28,326 nucleotides of DNA from a bacterium UBP3_UBA3054 (lineage in GTDB: Bacteria; Auribacterota; UBA3054): assembly GCA_002366995.1 (NCBI GenBank), contig DFCM01000110.1:1-28326 (forward strand), in the 5' to 3' direction. Position numbers and translations under genes: made by a program. Position 1 is the first letter of the stretch. Every line of letters begins with the position of its first letter. The notes under the pieces were generated by a model. The model worked only from the letters and a program-made list of their open reading frames with translations. It was not told the DNA's origin and did not search any database. This document shows positions 7,683 through 16,300 of the stretch, one piece after another.

Positions 7683-8825
7683 TTATTGAAGAGCCAGATG
7701 GCGCTTGGCCTGGGCGGCGAAGCGGAACGAGAGGTCTTCGATGCCGAAGACGCGGCGGCCTATCAGATAACTATCCTGGATGTCGTTGAAGGGTTCGTAC
7801 CAGTGCGGGGAGAGCGAAGCGATCCCCCAGGCCGCGCCGGCGATCGAGCCGGCGGTGGCGGCGGTGCAGTCGCAGTCGTGGGCCATGGCGACGCACTGCG
7901 AAATTACTGTGTCGATGGACTTCGCCTCGTGCCCGAGGCCCAGGGCGAATATGGTCAGGCAGGCGTTGTTGATGGTGTGCACCGGGGACATGTTCGGGAA
8001 GCGCTCGTCTACGAGTTTCGCGGCTTCTTTGTAATCTTTCACTTTGCCGTAAAGGGAAAGCGCCCATCTTACGGCTTCCGAAAGATCGCAGTTTTCCGGG
8101 ATCTCAAGCAGCCCCGCTTCCAGGGCGACTTTGGGATCCTTAAGGGCGAAGGCGGAGCTTATGACCGCGGCGAAATACATTTCCCCGTAGATGCCGTTTT
8201 TCCTGTGGCTGATGTAGGCGTCGGTGTAGGCTAATTTGGCGGCCAGTCTCGGATTCCCGGGAGCCATGTAGGCGAAGCCGTCGCAGCGGATGTCCGCGCC
8301 GATCCATTCGTCGTAGGGATTGTTTATCTCCGCGGCTTTTTCCGGGGCGGCTCCGGCTTTGAGATTGTCTAAGGTCACTTTCTCGGCGGTGCAGGCCATG
8401 GGAAGATATTTCAGCCAGGCGTCGGCCACGTCCTGAAGCGTGAAGGGGAAATTCTTGGCTTCCTCGGCGATGATGAGGCCTAAGATGGTGTAGGTGGTGT
8501 CGTCGTCCACCGGCGAATACTTCATCTCGGGAGCGGTGTACTGGCGGTTTCTGCCCAGGATGTAGCGCGGCTCCTCAGGGTCCGGCGAGGAGGGCCAGTA
8601 GTCCGTCATAGGGTAGGGGACGCCGATCTCTTTGGCGTAATTCTCCATCTTTTCCAATGACCAGCCTTCCACTATGGCTCCCAGGTTGCAGCCCGCTATA
8701 CGGGCTCTGAGGGAGCTTAAAACCATGCTCTGGTAGTTGTCGGGGATCGTGTTCCAAAATTTCTTGGAGCCGGCGGGGCAGGCGGCCAGTATTTCTTCGT
8801 AAGCGTTCGGTTCGCGGTCAGGCAT
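7683..8825 (-). CDS. ADP-ribosylglycohydrolase family protein
   Basis: A 380-residue protein of the ADP-ribosyl-acceptor hydrolase fold (COG1397), which removes ADP-ribose from proteins or small molecules using two Mg ions. The metal-binding motifs are visible as DDDTTYTILGL in the first half and HDCDCTAATAGSIAGAAWG near the C terminus, matching the family's D-x-D-x-T site. No signal peptide is seen, so it should be cytoplasmic. Its ATG overlaps the end of the small membrane-protein gene by 8 bases, which places it last in the six-gene operon. Its target is unknown; the context suggests something connected with the envelope machinery upstream. The family also includes members acting on other substrates. 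Confidence 0.88.
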   Translation of the reverse strand: MPDREPNAYEEILAACPAGSKKFWNTIPDNYQSMVLSSLRARIAGCNLGAIVEGWSLEKMENYAKEIGVPYPMTDYWPSSPDPEEPRYILGRNRQYTAPEMKYSPVDDDTTYTILGLIIAEEAKNFPFTLQDVADAWLKYLPMACTAEKVTLDNLKAGAAPEKAAEINNPYDEWIGADIRCDGFAYMAPGNPRLAAKLAYTDAYISHRKNGIYGEMYFAAVISSAFALKDPKVALEAGLLEIPENCDLSEAVRWALSLYGKVKDYKEAAKLVDERFPNMSPVHTINNACLTIFALGLGHEAKSIDTVISQCVAMAHDCDCTAATAGSIAGAAWGIASLSPHWYEPFNDIQDSYLIGRRVFGIEDLSFRFAAQAKRHLALQ

Positions 8826-9123
8826 TTTGCTTTTCCTTTTGGCGCGCTATGAAAGCTAAGACGACCTGGATGAGCTCGGCGGCGGCGAAGCCGCTCCAGC
8901 TGATGACGAGAAGGCCGTTCGAGGCGGCCTCGGCGTTCCAGAGACCGATGACTTTGGTTTTCAGTTCATTCGTTACTGTGGGGGCGTTCTGGAAGGCCGC
9001 TACGGCTTCCTCATGTATGGAGGTGAAATTGGCGAAACGGGGGGCGAAGGCTATTAGCATGGCGATGGCCCAGAGAAGGACGACGATCGCCAGAGCGTCG
9101 GCGGCTTTGCGGTAAGGATTCAT
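8818..9123 (-). CDS. Small two-TM membrane protein of unknown function
   Basis: A 101-residue protein with two likely membrane segments, about 10-28 (ALAIVVLLWAIAMLIAFA) and 70-91 (NGLLVISWSGFAAAELIQVV), separated by a polar stretch, and a charged tail RQKEKQNA. I do not recognise the family. It is a real gene by context: its ATG shares one base with the DUF4956 stop (TGATG), and its 3' end overlaps the glycohydrolase start by 8 bases. It is probably an accessory subunit of the DUF4956 membrane protein encoded just before it, which is inferred from the coupling alone. Confidence 0.72.
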   Translation of the reverse strand: MNPYRKAADALAIVVLLWAIAMLIAFAPRFANFTSIHEEAVAAFQNAPTVTNELKTKVIGLWNAEAASNGLLVISWSGFAAAELIQVVLAFIARQKEKQNA

Positions 9124-9848
9124 CAGGGTTCCTCAACTTCGGAGGGTGAGAAGAGACTGACGGACTCTACGCACTGCAGACCCATCAGCTGGGCGGTGGC
9201 GTATTCTTCCGTCACTCTGAACCTGAGGCGGAAAGAGTAGGTGGCCTCGATGGCTGTGCCGGATTTGATCGTGCGGGAGTGCAGCATCTTTATGGAAGTG
9301 CCCAGCTGCTTCATGCGGCCCGCGATCTCGGCGCCGGAATCCAGTTTGCTTTCGGGATTCTCGGTGCTGAAGATGATCTTCGCGATTATTTCCCTGTGGC
9401 GGAGGCTCCAGGGAGTGTATTCCGTAAAGACGAAGGAGAGCCAGATGATGACGAATCCGATTGCGCCTATCCTGTGCTGGCCGGTGCCGGCGGCCATGCC
9501 GAGAGCCACGGCCATGAAGACGAAGGCGGTGTCGCGGTTGTCCTTTATGATGGTGCGGAAGCGGACGACAGACATGGCGCCCATCAATCCGAAGGCCACG
9601 GCTACGGCGGAAGAGCCCCTGACGTTCAATATCACCATCATCACAAGCGTTATGATGATCTCCATCATGACGAGCGTCTGCATGAAGGTCTTGTTGCCGT
9701 GCACGCCGCGGCAGAAGCGGTAGAGGATGACTAATAGGAACGCGAAGAGCGCGCTGACGGCGAAGTTGTTGACCACGTCTATCCAGGTGGTCGGCGCCAG
9801 GGCGTTCAGCGTCCACTGCATCATTTCATATTCGGCAGTCTGATTCAT
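9123..9848 (-). CDS. DUF4956 family membrane protein
   Basis: A 241-residue protein with about four membrane segments in residues 25-140 and a cytoplasmic C-terminal domain. The stretch GLMGAMSVVRFRTIIKDNRD is the family's most recognisable motif, followed by FVFMAVALGMAAGTGQ. DUF4956 proteins have no established biochemical role, but they are commonly encoded beside VTC-domain proteins, as here (3-base gap). The C-terminal part contains a ferredoxin-like soluble segment. It probably forms a membrane complex or channel working with the VTC protein; this is guilt by association. Confidence 0.83.
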   Translation of the reverse strand: MNQTAEYEMMQWTLNALAPTTWIDVVNNFAVSALFAFLLVILYRFCRGVHGNKTFMQTLVMMEIIITLVMMVILNVRGSSAVAVAFGLMGAMSVVRFRTIIKDNRDTAFVFMAVALGMAAGTGQHRIGAIGFVIIWLSFVFTEYTPWSLRHREIIAKIIFSTENPESKLDSGAEIAGRMKQLGTSIKMLHSRTIKSGTAIEATYSFRLRFRVTEEYATAQLMGLQCVESVSLFSPSEVEEP

Positions 9849-9851
9849 AAA

Positions 9852-10595
9852 TTAACTTTCCTCCTCGCGCAATATTACCTTTTCTATGCAGTGCGCGTAT
9901 TTGGATATGGAAGTTTGGGTGAGCTCGAATTTGGTCAAAAAGCGCCGCATCCATTCCGGCATGAGGCGGTCGAATTTCAGTTCCAGTATGGCTCCGGGAA
10001 GCGCGATCTGCTCTTCCTCGTAAGGTTCGAAAAGCGTGTAAGAGTAGGAGTGGTCCACGGCTCTCAGATTGGTGTCGATGGTGAACCTTACCTCGCCGTC
10101 GTCTTTCCCGATGAAGGGATTGCGGTCGTAGATGACGGTCGTCATGGGGCGGTAGCCCTTTACGACGCAGTTGTGCAGAAAGCGGTGGGCGTTGGCTCTG
10201 AGATAATCAGTCGGGAATTCGACCTCATCGAGAGTCTTGCTGCGGTCCATGATCTCCTGAAGCTCGCTCAGTTTCATGGGCGCGCGGTCTTTGCCGACCT
10301 GCTGGCGGGAGCGGTATTTTATTTCCAAAAAAACGTTGTTCTCGGGAGTGACGTTGGCATATCCCCTGACGCGGAATTTTCTTCTGTCCTTCAAGCCTAT
10401 GAGTTTTTCCTTGTAGAGCGTCAGATTATCGTCGTCGAAATAGACGGAGCGGATGGTGTAGCCGGGGACGCCCAGTCCGTTGGGCTTGGCGTGCTGGTCA
10501 GGCTGGACGTAAGGCGAGGCGAACTCTATGGCCTTGTCGATAAGGTCGTAGGGAAGAAAATACTTCAGCTCATAGCGGCCGTGGAAATTCGCCAT
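9852..10595 (-). CDS. VTC-domain protein, polyphosphate polymerase-type
   Basis: A 247-residue stand-alone VTC domain. In yeast, Vtc4 polymerises ATP gamma-phosphate into polyphosphate inside a basic tunnel barrel, while bacterial homologues are mostly uncharacterised. The characteristic charged strands are all visible: GRYELKYFLP at the start, SVYFDDDN, DRRKFRVRGY, NNVFLEIKYRSR, TTVIYDRNPF, VRFTIDTNLRA and AILELKFDRLMP. These Arg, Lys and Glu residues line the tunnel and metal site in the family. No signal peptide is present, so it should act at the cytoplasmic face, probably docked on the DUF4956 membrane protein encoded 3 bases downstream. It is fourth from the end of the operon, 3 bases after the HlyD-like gene. 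Confidence 0.87.
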   Translation of the reverse strand: MANFHGRYELKYFLPYDLIDKAIEFASPYVQPDQHAKPNGLGVPGYTIRSVYFDDDNLTLYKEKLIGLKDRRKFRVRGYANVTPENNVFLEIKYRSRQQVGKDRAPMKLSELQEIMDRSKTLDEVEFPTDYLRANAHRFLHNCVVKGYRPMTTVIYDRNPFIGKDDGEVRFTIDTNLRAVDHSYSYTLFEPYEEEQIALPGAILELKFDRLMPEWMRRFLTKFELTQTSISKYAHCIEKVILREEES

Positions 10596-10598
10596 TTC

Positions 10599-11693
10599 TT
10601 ACTCCTTGCGAAGGGAATTGCAAAATTTCTCGTAGAGAGAGCGGAGAGCCGCGAGCGAAGAGTGGAAAGGATCGATCTTGATGGAAGGGATGGAAGCTTC
10701 GCCGGTCATGGATGAGATGGCGGAGAAGGGGACGTCCCTGATGGGAATGAGGGCGTGCACGACGGAAAGGCCCATCAAGGGGACAGGGACGATGGAAACG
10801 GATTCCACTCTGCCGGTAACGGTCAGATCCTCGTTGTGGAAAGTGAGGACCGCTTCCAGGCCGGGCTGGATCTCGTTGGAGAAATTGAGCGGAGCCACAA
10901 CTCTGGCGTAAATGGGATCTTCGTTCACGACGCGCAGGATGGTCTTGATCTCCGGGTCAAGGGAGACTTGCGTTACGCGGCCGGAAACTGGAGTCGTTAT
11001 CGTCCTGGCCGCCAGGCGGTCGTTGACCATCTCAAGCTCTTTCTGAGCGACTTTGAGCTCGGCCCTGGCCGTATTGATGACGTTGGATGAGCAGGCCATT
11101 TTTCTGGCGTTCAGATCGGCTTCCGCCACGGCGATCTCGGCGAAGCGGCTGTTCAGCTCCTCCTCAAGCTGCTGAACCTCGTCGTTGGAGATGTAGCCGG
11201 TGTTGAAAAGCTCCCGGCGGCGTTCCACCAATGGCAGGTAGCTGTAGTAATTCGTGTAGGCCAGCGTGACCAGCCTTTCGCCCTCCGTGACGCGGCTCTG
11301 CAGTTCGCCGGACAAGAGATTGTCAAGCGTGGCCTGGTACATTTCGACCTTGGCCTGGAGCATCTTTTTCTGGGACTCGTCGTAGAGGGAGCGGAAGGTC
11401 AGGACGTGGTCGCCGGCCTTGACGAGGGAGCCTTCCCTTATGCCGGGCGCCAATTCCGTGTTGACCACGTCGTAGCGCTCAAAACGGAAGGTGGTGACGC
11501 CGGCCAAGGCCTGCATGCGGCCTTTTAGGTGTTTGGCTATGAAATCTCCGGGCCTTTCCTGCTGGATGGTCCACTGCTCGGAAGCTTCGAGCTCAAAGGG
11601 ACACTTCAAAGCGGCGACGTCAGTCTGCAAAACGAAATACAGAACGACGCCGGAAAGGGCGATTATAAGGAAATATCTAAGCCAAAGCCACAC
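10599..11693 (-). CDS. HlyD-like periplasmic adaptor (membrane-fusion) protein
   Basis: A 364-residue protein: one N-terminal membrane anchor (about 3-22, WLRYFLIIALSGVVLYFVLQ), a beta-rich segment with EGSLVKAGDHVLTF (lipoyl/barrel half), a long alpha-helical hairpin (about 105-220, including NDEVQQLEEELNSRFAEI), then TTPVSGRVTQVSL and a final beta domain. This is the order of HlyD/EmrA-type adaptors that bridge inner-membrane transporters and outer-membrane channels. The start is GTG at 11693 behind GAGAG. No ABC transporter, MFS pump or TolC-like gene is beside it, which is unusual. Here it may instead extend the DUF4956/VTC assembly into the periplasm. It follows the lamin-tail gene by 15 bases. 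Confidence 0.78.
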   Translation of the reverse strand: MWLWLRYFLIIALSGVVLYFVLQTDVAALKCPFELEASEQWTIQQERPGDFIAKHLKGRMQALAGVTTFRFERYDVVNTELAPGIREGSLVKAGDHVLTFRSLYDESQKKMLQAKVEMYQATLDNLLSGELQSRVTEGERLVTLAYTNYYSYLPLVERRRELFNTGYISNDEVQQLEEELNSRFAEIAVAEADLNARKMACSSNVINTARAELKVAQKELEMVNDRLAARTITTPVSGRVTQVSLDPEIKTILRVVNEDPIYARVVAPLNFSNEIQPGLEAVLTFHNEDLTVTGRVESVSIVPVPLMGLSVVHALIPIRDVPFSAISSMTGEASIPSIKIDPFHSSLAALRSLYEKFCNSLRKE

Positions 11694-11708
11694 TTTATGA
11701 CTCTCAAA

Positions 11709-13154
11709 CTACCTTCTGCGGCAGGCCGCGGCTAAGGCGGCAAGGGCTAAAAGGCAGAAAGCCGGTTCCGGCACGCTGTTGGTATCGCAGGGCGTGCCGT
11801 AGACCGCGACAGAAGAGGCCCAGGCTTCGGGCTTGGAATTGTCGGCGCTGGGATCGCTCAGCTCCAGCGAGGGACCCTGTCCGGCGCAGCCGGTGGGCCA
11901 GGGAGAAGTGGATTTGTAGGTGACGGAATCGACTTCCTGGCCGTTGGCGTTCTGGAGGTAGATGGTGTCGCTGTCGTTGGAGAGGCCGAAGTCGAACTCA
12001 TAGATCACAGCGCCCTGCGGCAGGGAGTAAACGGTCTCGACGGCTTCTTTGCGGTCGGTGATGAGCAAAAACTCCCCGGCGCCCAGGACGGTGTCTCCGG
12101 GGAGGCGGTATTTGTCGTCTTCAGTCTCGAAGCGCCAGTAGCTGACGTCAATTTCTTCCTCGGTGCGGTTGAAGAGCTCAACGTACTCGTAATTCTTGCA
12201 GTTGCCCTTGGAGTTGGTGTAGGCGGTGTCAAGGCACTGGTACATGATCTCGTTGATGACAACGCCGGAATAGACCGGATCGTCGGTGACGATGTACATG
12301 TAGGGGGCTCTGTAGCCGTTCCAGTATTTCCTTAAAGTGTTGCCGTCGTGGTCTTCTACCACGGCGTAGTAGAAGACGGTCGTGCCGTCAGGGAAGACAG
12401 GCAGGGTGCAGACCCATTCGTTGCCTTCCGCAAGAGTCATGTCAACGGGAGTGTATGAACCGCTTTCTTTGGTGTTGTAGTAGATCTTGGCGCTCTTCAC
12501 TTGCTTGTCAGCTCTGCTTGCGTCGTAGGCCCAGATATGGATCTCCGGGGCGGTGACGGAAGTCGGGGCATTGGGGTTGCGGCTGTGCTTTGAGGCGTAA
12601 AGACCGCAGGTCTCGGGGTTTTTGACGCCCGGCGAGCCGCCTTCGGAGGAGCTGACGTTCCAGGTCTGCCAGGAGTTGTTGTAGTCGGCGAAGGGGAAGA
12701 CGAGAACGTTGGAGTAGGCGGAGCCGTCCGGCCATTCGCCGCCGTCAGAAATGGTGGAGTATTCGATCTTGTGCTGGACTTTGCCGGTCTTGTCCATAAG
12801 GACGACGGCGTCGTCGCTCTTGCTGAAACCTATGCCGGTGGGGCCTAAGATATTGTCAACGGTGGGATAGATGCTTGTGAAGGCTGCGTCGGAATAAAGG
12901 ACTACGCATTCGCCGGGGGCTAACGTGGTGCCTTCCGGAACGGTGAAAAGATTGCCGCCCTCGTCGTATTTGTCATCGCCCAGCTTCCAGCCGGAGATGT
13001 CGACGGAGGCGCTGCCGTAGTTGCAGATCTCGACCCAGTCGTCGCTCTTGAAAGGCTTCTTGGCGTCGTAGGTGAATTCGCTGATAAGGACGTCAGCCAT
13101 AAGCGAAACGGAGGCCAGGGCCGCCAGCAGGACGAAATAGGTTCTTTTGTTCAT
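11709..13154 (-). CDS. Secreted lamin-tail-domain protein with PEP-CTERM sorting signal
   Basis: A 481-residue protein. The signal peptide MNKRTYFVLLAALASVSLMA is followed by LTD domain 1 (about 21-160; VLISEFTYDAK, DWVEICNYGS, VDISGWKLGDD). An Ig/Fn3-like middle domain follows (about 190-285), then LTD domain 2 (about 295-440; GVVINEIMYQ, EYVELFNRTEEE, VSYWRF). The C terminus is NSVPEP, a hydrophobic segment and CRRR, an exosortase PEP-CTERM signal, so the protein should be cleaved and anchored or released at the surface. LTD domains are often linked to CotH kinases, and VTC/DUF4956 genes often lie near CotH, but no CotH is present here. The ribosome site AAAGGAG is strong. It is first in the six-gene operon. 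Confidence 0.85.
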   Translation of the reverse strand: MNKRTYFVLLAALASVSLMADVLISEFTYDAKKPFKSDDWVEICNYGSASVDISGWKLGDDKYDEGGNLFTVPEGTTLAPGECVVLYSDAAFTSIYPTVDNILGPTGIGFSKSDDAVVLMDKTGKVQHKIEYSTISDGGEWPDGSAYSNVLVFPFADYNNSWQTWNVSSSEGGSPGVKNPETCGLYASKHSRNPNAPTSVTAPEIHIWAYDASRADKQVKSAKIYYNTKESGSYTPVDMTLAEGNEWVCTLPVFPDGTTVFYYAVVEDHDGNTLRKYWNGYRAPYMYIVTDDPVYSGVVINEIMYQCLDTAYTNSKGNCKNYEYVELFNRTEEEIDVSYWRFETEDDKYRLPGDTVLGAGEFLLITDRKEAVETVYSLPQGAVIYEFDFGLSNDSDTIYLQNANGQEVDSVTYKSTSPWPTGCAGQGPSLELSDPSADNSKPEAWASSVAVYGTPCDTNSVPEPAFCLLALAALAAACRRR

Positions 13155-13184
13155 ATATTGCTCCTTTGTAAGTGGGAAATTGAC

Positions 13185-13218
13185 ATTATATTATTGAAGC
13201 GTAATAGTAATTTTACCA
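13185..13218 (-). promoter_or_regulatory. Putative promoter(s) of the LTD-VTC operon
   Basis: Two candidate -10 elements read on the minus strand. A consensus TATAAT lies at 13190-13185, giving a leader of about 24 bases. An extended TGGTAAAAT lies at 13218-13210, giving a leader of about 50 bases. Neither has a convincing -35. One of the two is probably used. Confidence 0.4.
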
Positions 13219-13280
13219 CAAAGAAGGAACATAAACAAGACAAGCGGAGGCCGCGCCGGGAACAAACGCCCTCCATTTTT

Positions 13281-13289
13281 TGGTAAAAT
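13281..13289 (+). promoter_or_regulatory. Putative extended -10 promoter of the metzincin gene
   Basis: TGGTAAAAT (TGn plus TAAAAT) lies about 30 bases before the ATG at 13321, with no clear -35. The same nine bases occur on the opposite strand at 13218-13210, serving the divergent operon. Confidence 0.4.
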
Positions 13290-13320
13290 GGAAACAAATA
13301 AAAAAATCACGGAGTTTCTT

Positions 13321-16300
13321 ATGTTAAAATCCCACGCCTTAGCCGCCGCCCTTTGCGCGGCCGTTTTGACCGCGACATCTTTCGCCGCGGACTTCTGTCT
13401 TACCCTTGACCCCAACGATCAGGCTTCAAAGCTCTGCTCAACTATCCCCGGCGCTCCGGAACCGAAAGTCGAGAACGCCATGTATTCGCTTGCTTCCCTA
13501 AAGATCGGCGACACGGTAACGTTTTTGACGCCCCAGGGCGAACTGAAAGGCAGCGTCACTTATGCTGTCAAAGACGTGAACGGCATCGTGTGCCGGGCTG
13601 GCAATCTCGATGATTTTGCCGGGCAGTGGCGCATTGCGGCCGGCCCGAACGTCCTTTACGGCGTCGTGGAAGATCTCAAGGCCGACGTTCTCTATGAGAT
13701 CAACGGCACCAAGAGCCAGGGCGTCTATTCGGTCAAGGAATGCTCTTTCAGCGAGCGCTGCGCCGAGCTGACCTGCCCGCAAGAAACGCCGGTCTGGGAA
13801 GAAAGTTCCAACAGCATTATGGGAGCCCGCGTCATGGACCTGACCCCGGAGCAGGCCGCCTGGGCCGCCAACTGGGACGACGACGAAGAGGTCGAACTCA
13901 CGATAGCGGTTGTTTTCTCCCCGCTGGCGGTTGAAGAGGCTGGCAGCCTTGAGGCCGCCAATGCCAAGGTGGCATCCGGCATGGCCTATGGCAACCAGGC
14001 TATGCAAAATAGTCAAATCCATGCCAAGCTTACCTGCGTGGGCACTTACCTCTCTGATTATGAGGAAACGAAAGACTCCAGCCTCGACCTCAGCCGTTTC
14101 TCATCCGGTATCGAGGGTTTCGAGTTTGTTCCGGCCTTGAGAAACAAGCTGGGCGCCGATTTCATGTGCTATTGCCCCAAGTATATGACTCCTGGCTGGG
14201 CCGGCCTTGGCTATGTTCACGGCAGCCCGACAGGCTCTGAAGGATCGGCTTACCATGTGGTTCTGCTCAGCTACATAGGCGGGACCAGCTATTCCTGGAT
14301 ACACGAGTGGGGCCATAACATGGGCTGCAACCACTCGCACGAACAATCCGGCAGCTCCGGCCCCGAGGACGGCGGCCTCTTCGGACACAGTTTGGGCTGC
14401 TACTTCTACGCCACGAACCTTACCCAGAGATGCTGCTCGATCATGACCTACCAGGGCAGCTGGGACGGCCAGTACTGGGGATACAGGGTGCCTTATTTCT
14501 CAGAACAGTTCCTCAACTACGGCGGTTCTGCGGTCTACTACAACAGCAAGACAAGGAACGCCACCACCTGGCAGAAGATCAGGAAATACGCTTCCCTTTA
14601 CCGTACGCCGCCCGTGCTCTCCGAATTCAACACCGGCTTCGAAGCTGACGAGGATTATCGCCTCGGCGACGCCACCTGGCAGCAGGGCCTTATTTCACTC
14701 AACGCCACCGGCCAGATCAAGGAAAGCAGCGGCAACTATTATCTGCACAGCCAGGGCGGCAACGGCTTCCAGCAGCCCGTCAACGTCAAGTCCGACAACG
14801 GATTCGGCACCTACAAAGTCGGCGTGCGCGTGAACCCGACCTTCGGCGGCACTTACTTTGACATCAGGGGCGCCAAAGACGCCCTCTGCTATGTTTACGT
14901 GACGAGCTCCGGCTCTCTTAATCTGGCTTGCTCCGGCACGCCGGGAGGCACCGTCAGCAAGGCCACGGCCCTGCAGCAGATCTCTACCGGCTGGCAGGAA
15001 TGGACCTTCTTCATCGAAGAGAGCACCAAGACTTTCCTGGGCTGGGCGGTTAACGGCGAATACCATGCCGCCACCGACTGCTACGTCGCGGGCGAGGACG
15101 ACGTCTACGTCAGCTCCGTTTGGATGAAAGACGTCAGCTCGGGCGGCGCGGATTTCGACGACCTCCATGTCGACTGCGGCATCGGCGATCTCGCGCTTTC
15201 CGCCGAACCGATGGCTATCGGCTCCACTATGACCACCGTCAAACTGTCGAACCTCAATGAAAACACTACCATAAAATACAAAGCGAAAGTGGTGAAGGGC
15301 GAGGATAACTTCACCATCTCTCCCGTCGAGGGACTCTTCAAGGACGAAGCCGAGATCAGGGTCGAGGCTCATGACCTTCCCACCGCTCCCCAGTTCCTGG
15401 AATGCGTGGTGGAAGTCGACGCCGGCAACGCCGGAAAAAAGAGGATCCGTCTAGGCGCGCCCTGCGGCAACGAGACGGACGGCTACGGCCTCTACTCCGC
15501 CGATCTCTCGTCTTTCCCGAAAGGCAGCCCCGGCGATTACGATTCCCGCTGGGGAAACAGCGGAACGTTGGACTACGCTTTCGACCATTATGTGACGGAA
15601 GTTCTCCTGGACGAAGATTTCGAAAGCTATCCCGGCAACACCAACATGGGCGGCATCGGCGGCTGGTCAAGCGGATACGGCACCATCGACCGCGACGGCT
15701 CCATCTACGTGAGGGAAAGATTCGGCAACAGATACTGCGAAGTCGCTTACGTCAACAACCTCTTCGGCGCCCATAAGAAGCTTGAAAAGCAGATGAAGCC
15801 CCACTGGTGGGAAGGCCACACCAAGGGCTATTTCCGCGTTTCTTTCGACGCCATGCTTACCGGCACCTCCAGCAAATTCTTCGGCCTCTGGGATCCCCAG
15901 ATGGTGGAAGGCAACTTCGAGTACGTCTCAGGCAGCGGATATCGCTTCCGCAGCAACGCCAGCGACTCCAGCCATTCCGAATTCGTTTCCCAGAACTACA
16001 TCCCTCAGGCCACCTGGACGAGAGTCAGCATGATCATAGAGGCGGTGCCTGTTTTGGACTCTTCCGAACGCTACCGCCACATCCTGCGCCAGTACAAGGT
16101 TGACGGCAAGACCGAAAACTGCAGGGCCTTCTGCGATCAGGACAGCAACAACGACGCTTTTAACACCCTGCGCTTCTTCCTCTGGGGCAGCGGCACCTTC
16201 TGCCTGGACAATTTGAAGGTCGAGACGCTGATCTCTGAAACGGATTACGATGTCCTGGATTTCGCCGACGAGGATCCCATGGATCTCTATTTCAACAGCA

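Noticed and set aside
13288..13320. Upstream ATG for the metzincin at 13288
   Set aside because: It overlaps the predicted -10, lacks a ribosome site and would bury the signal peptide; ATG 13321 has GGAG at proper spacing.
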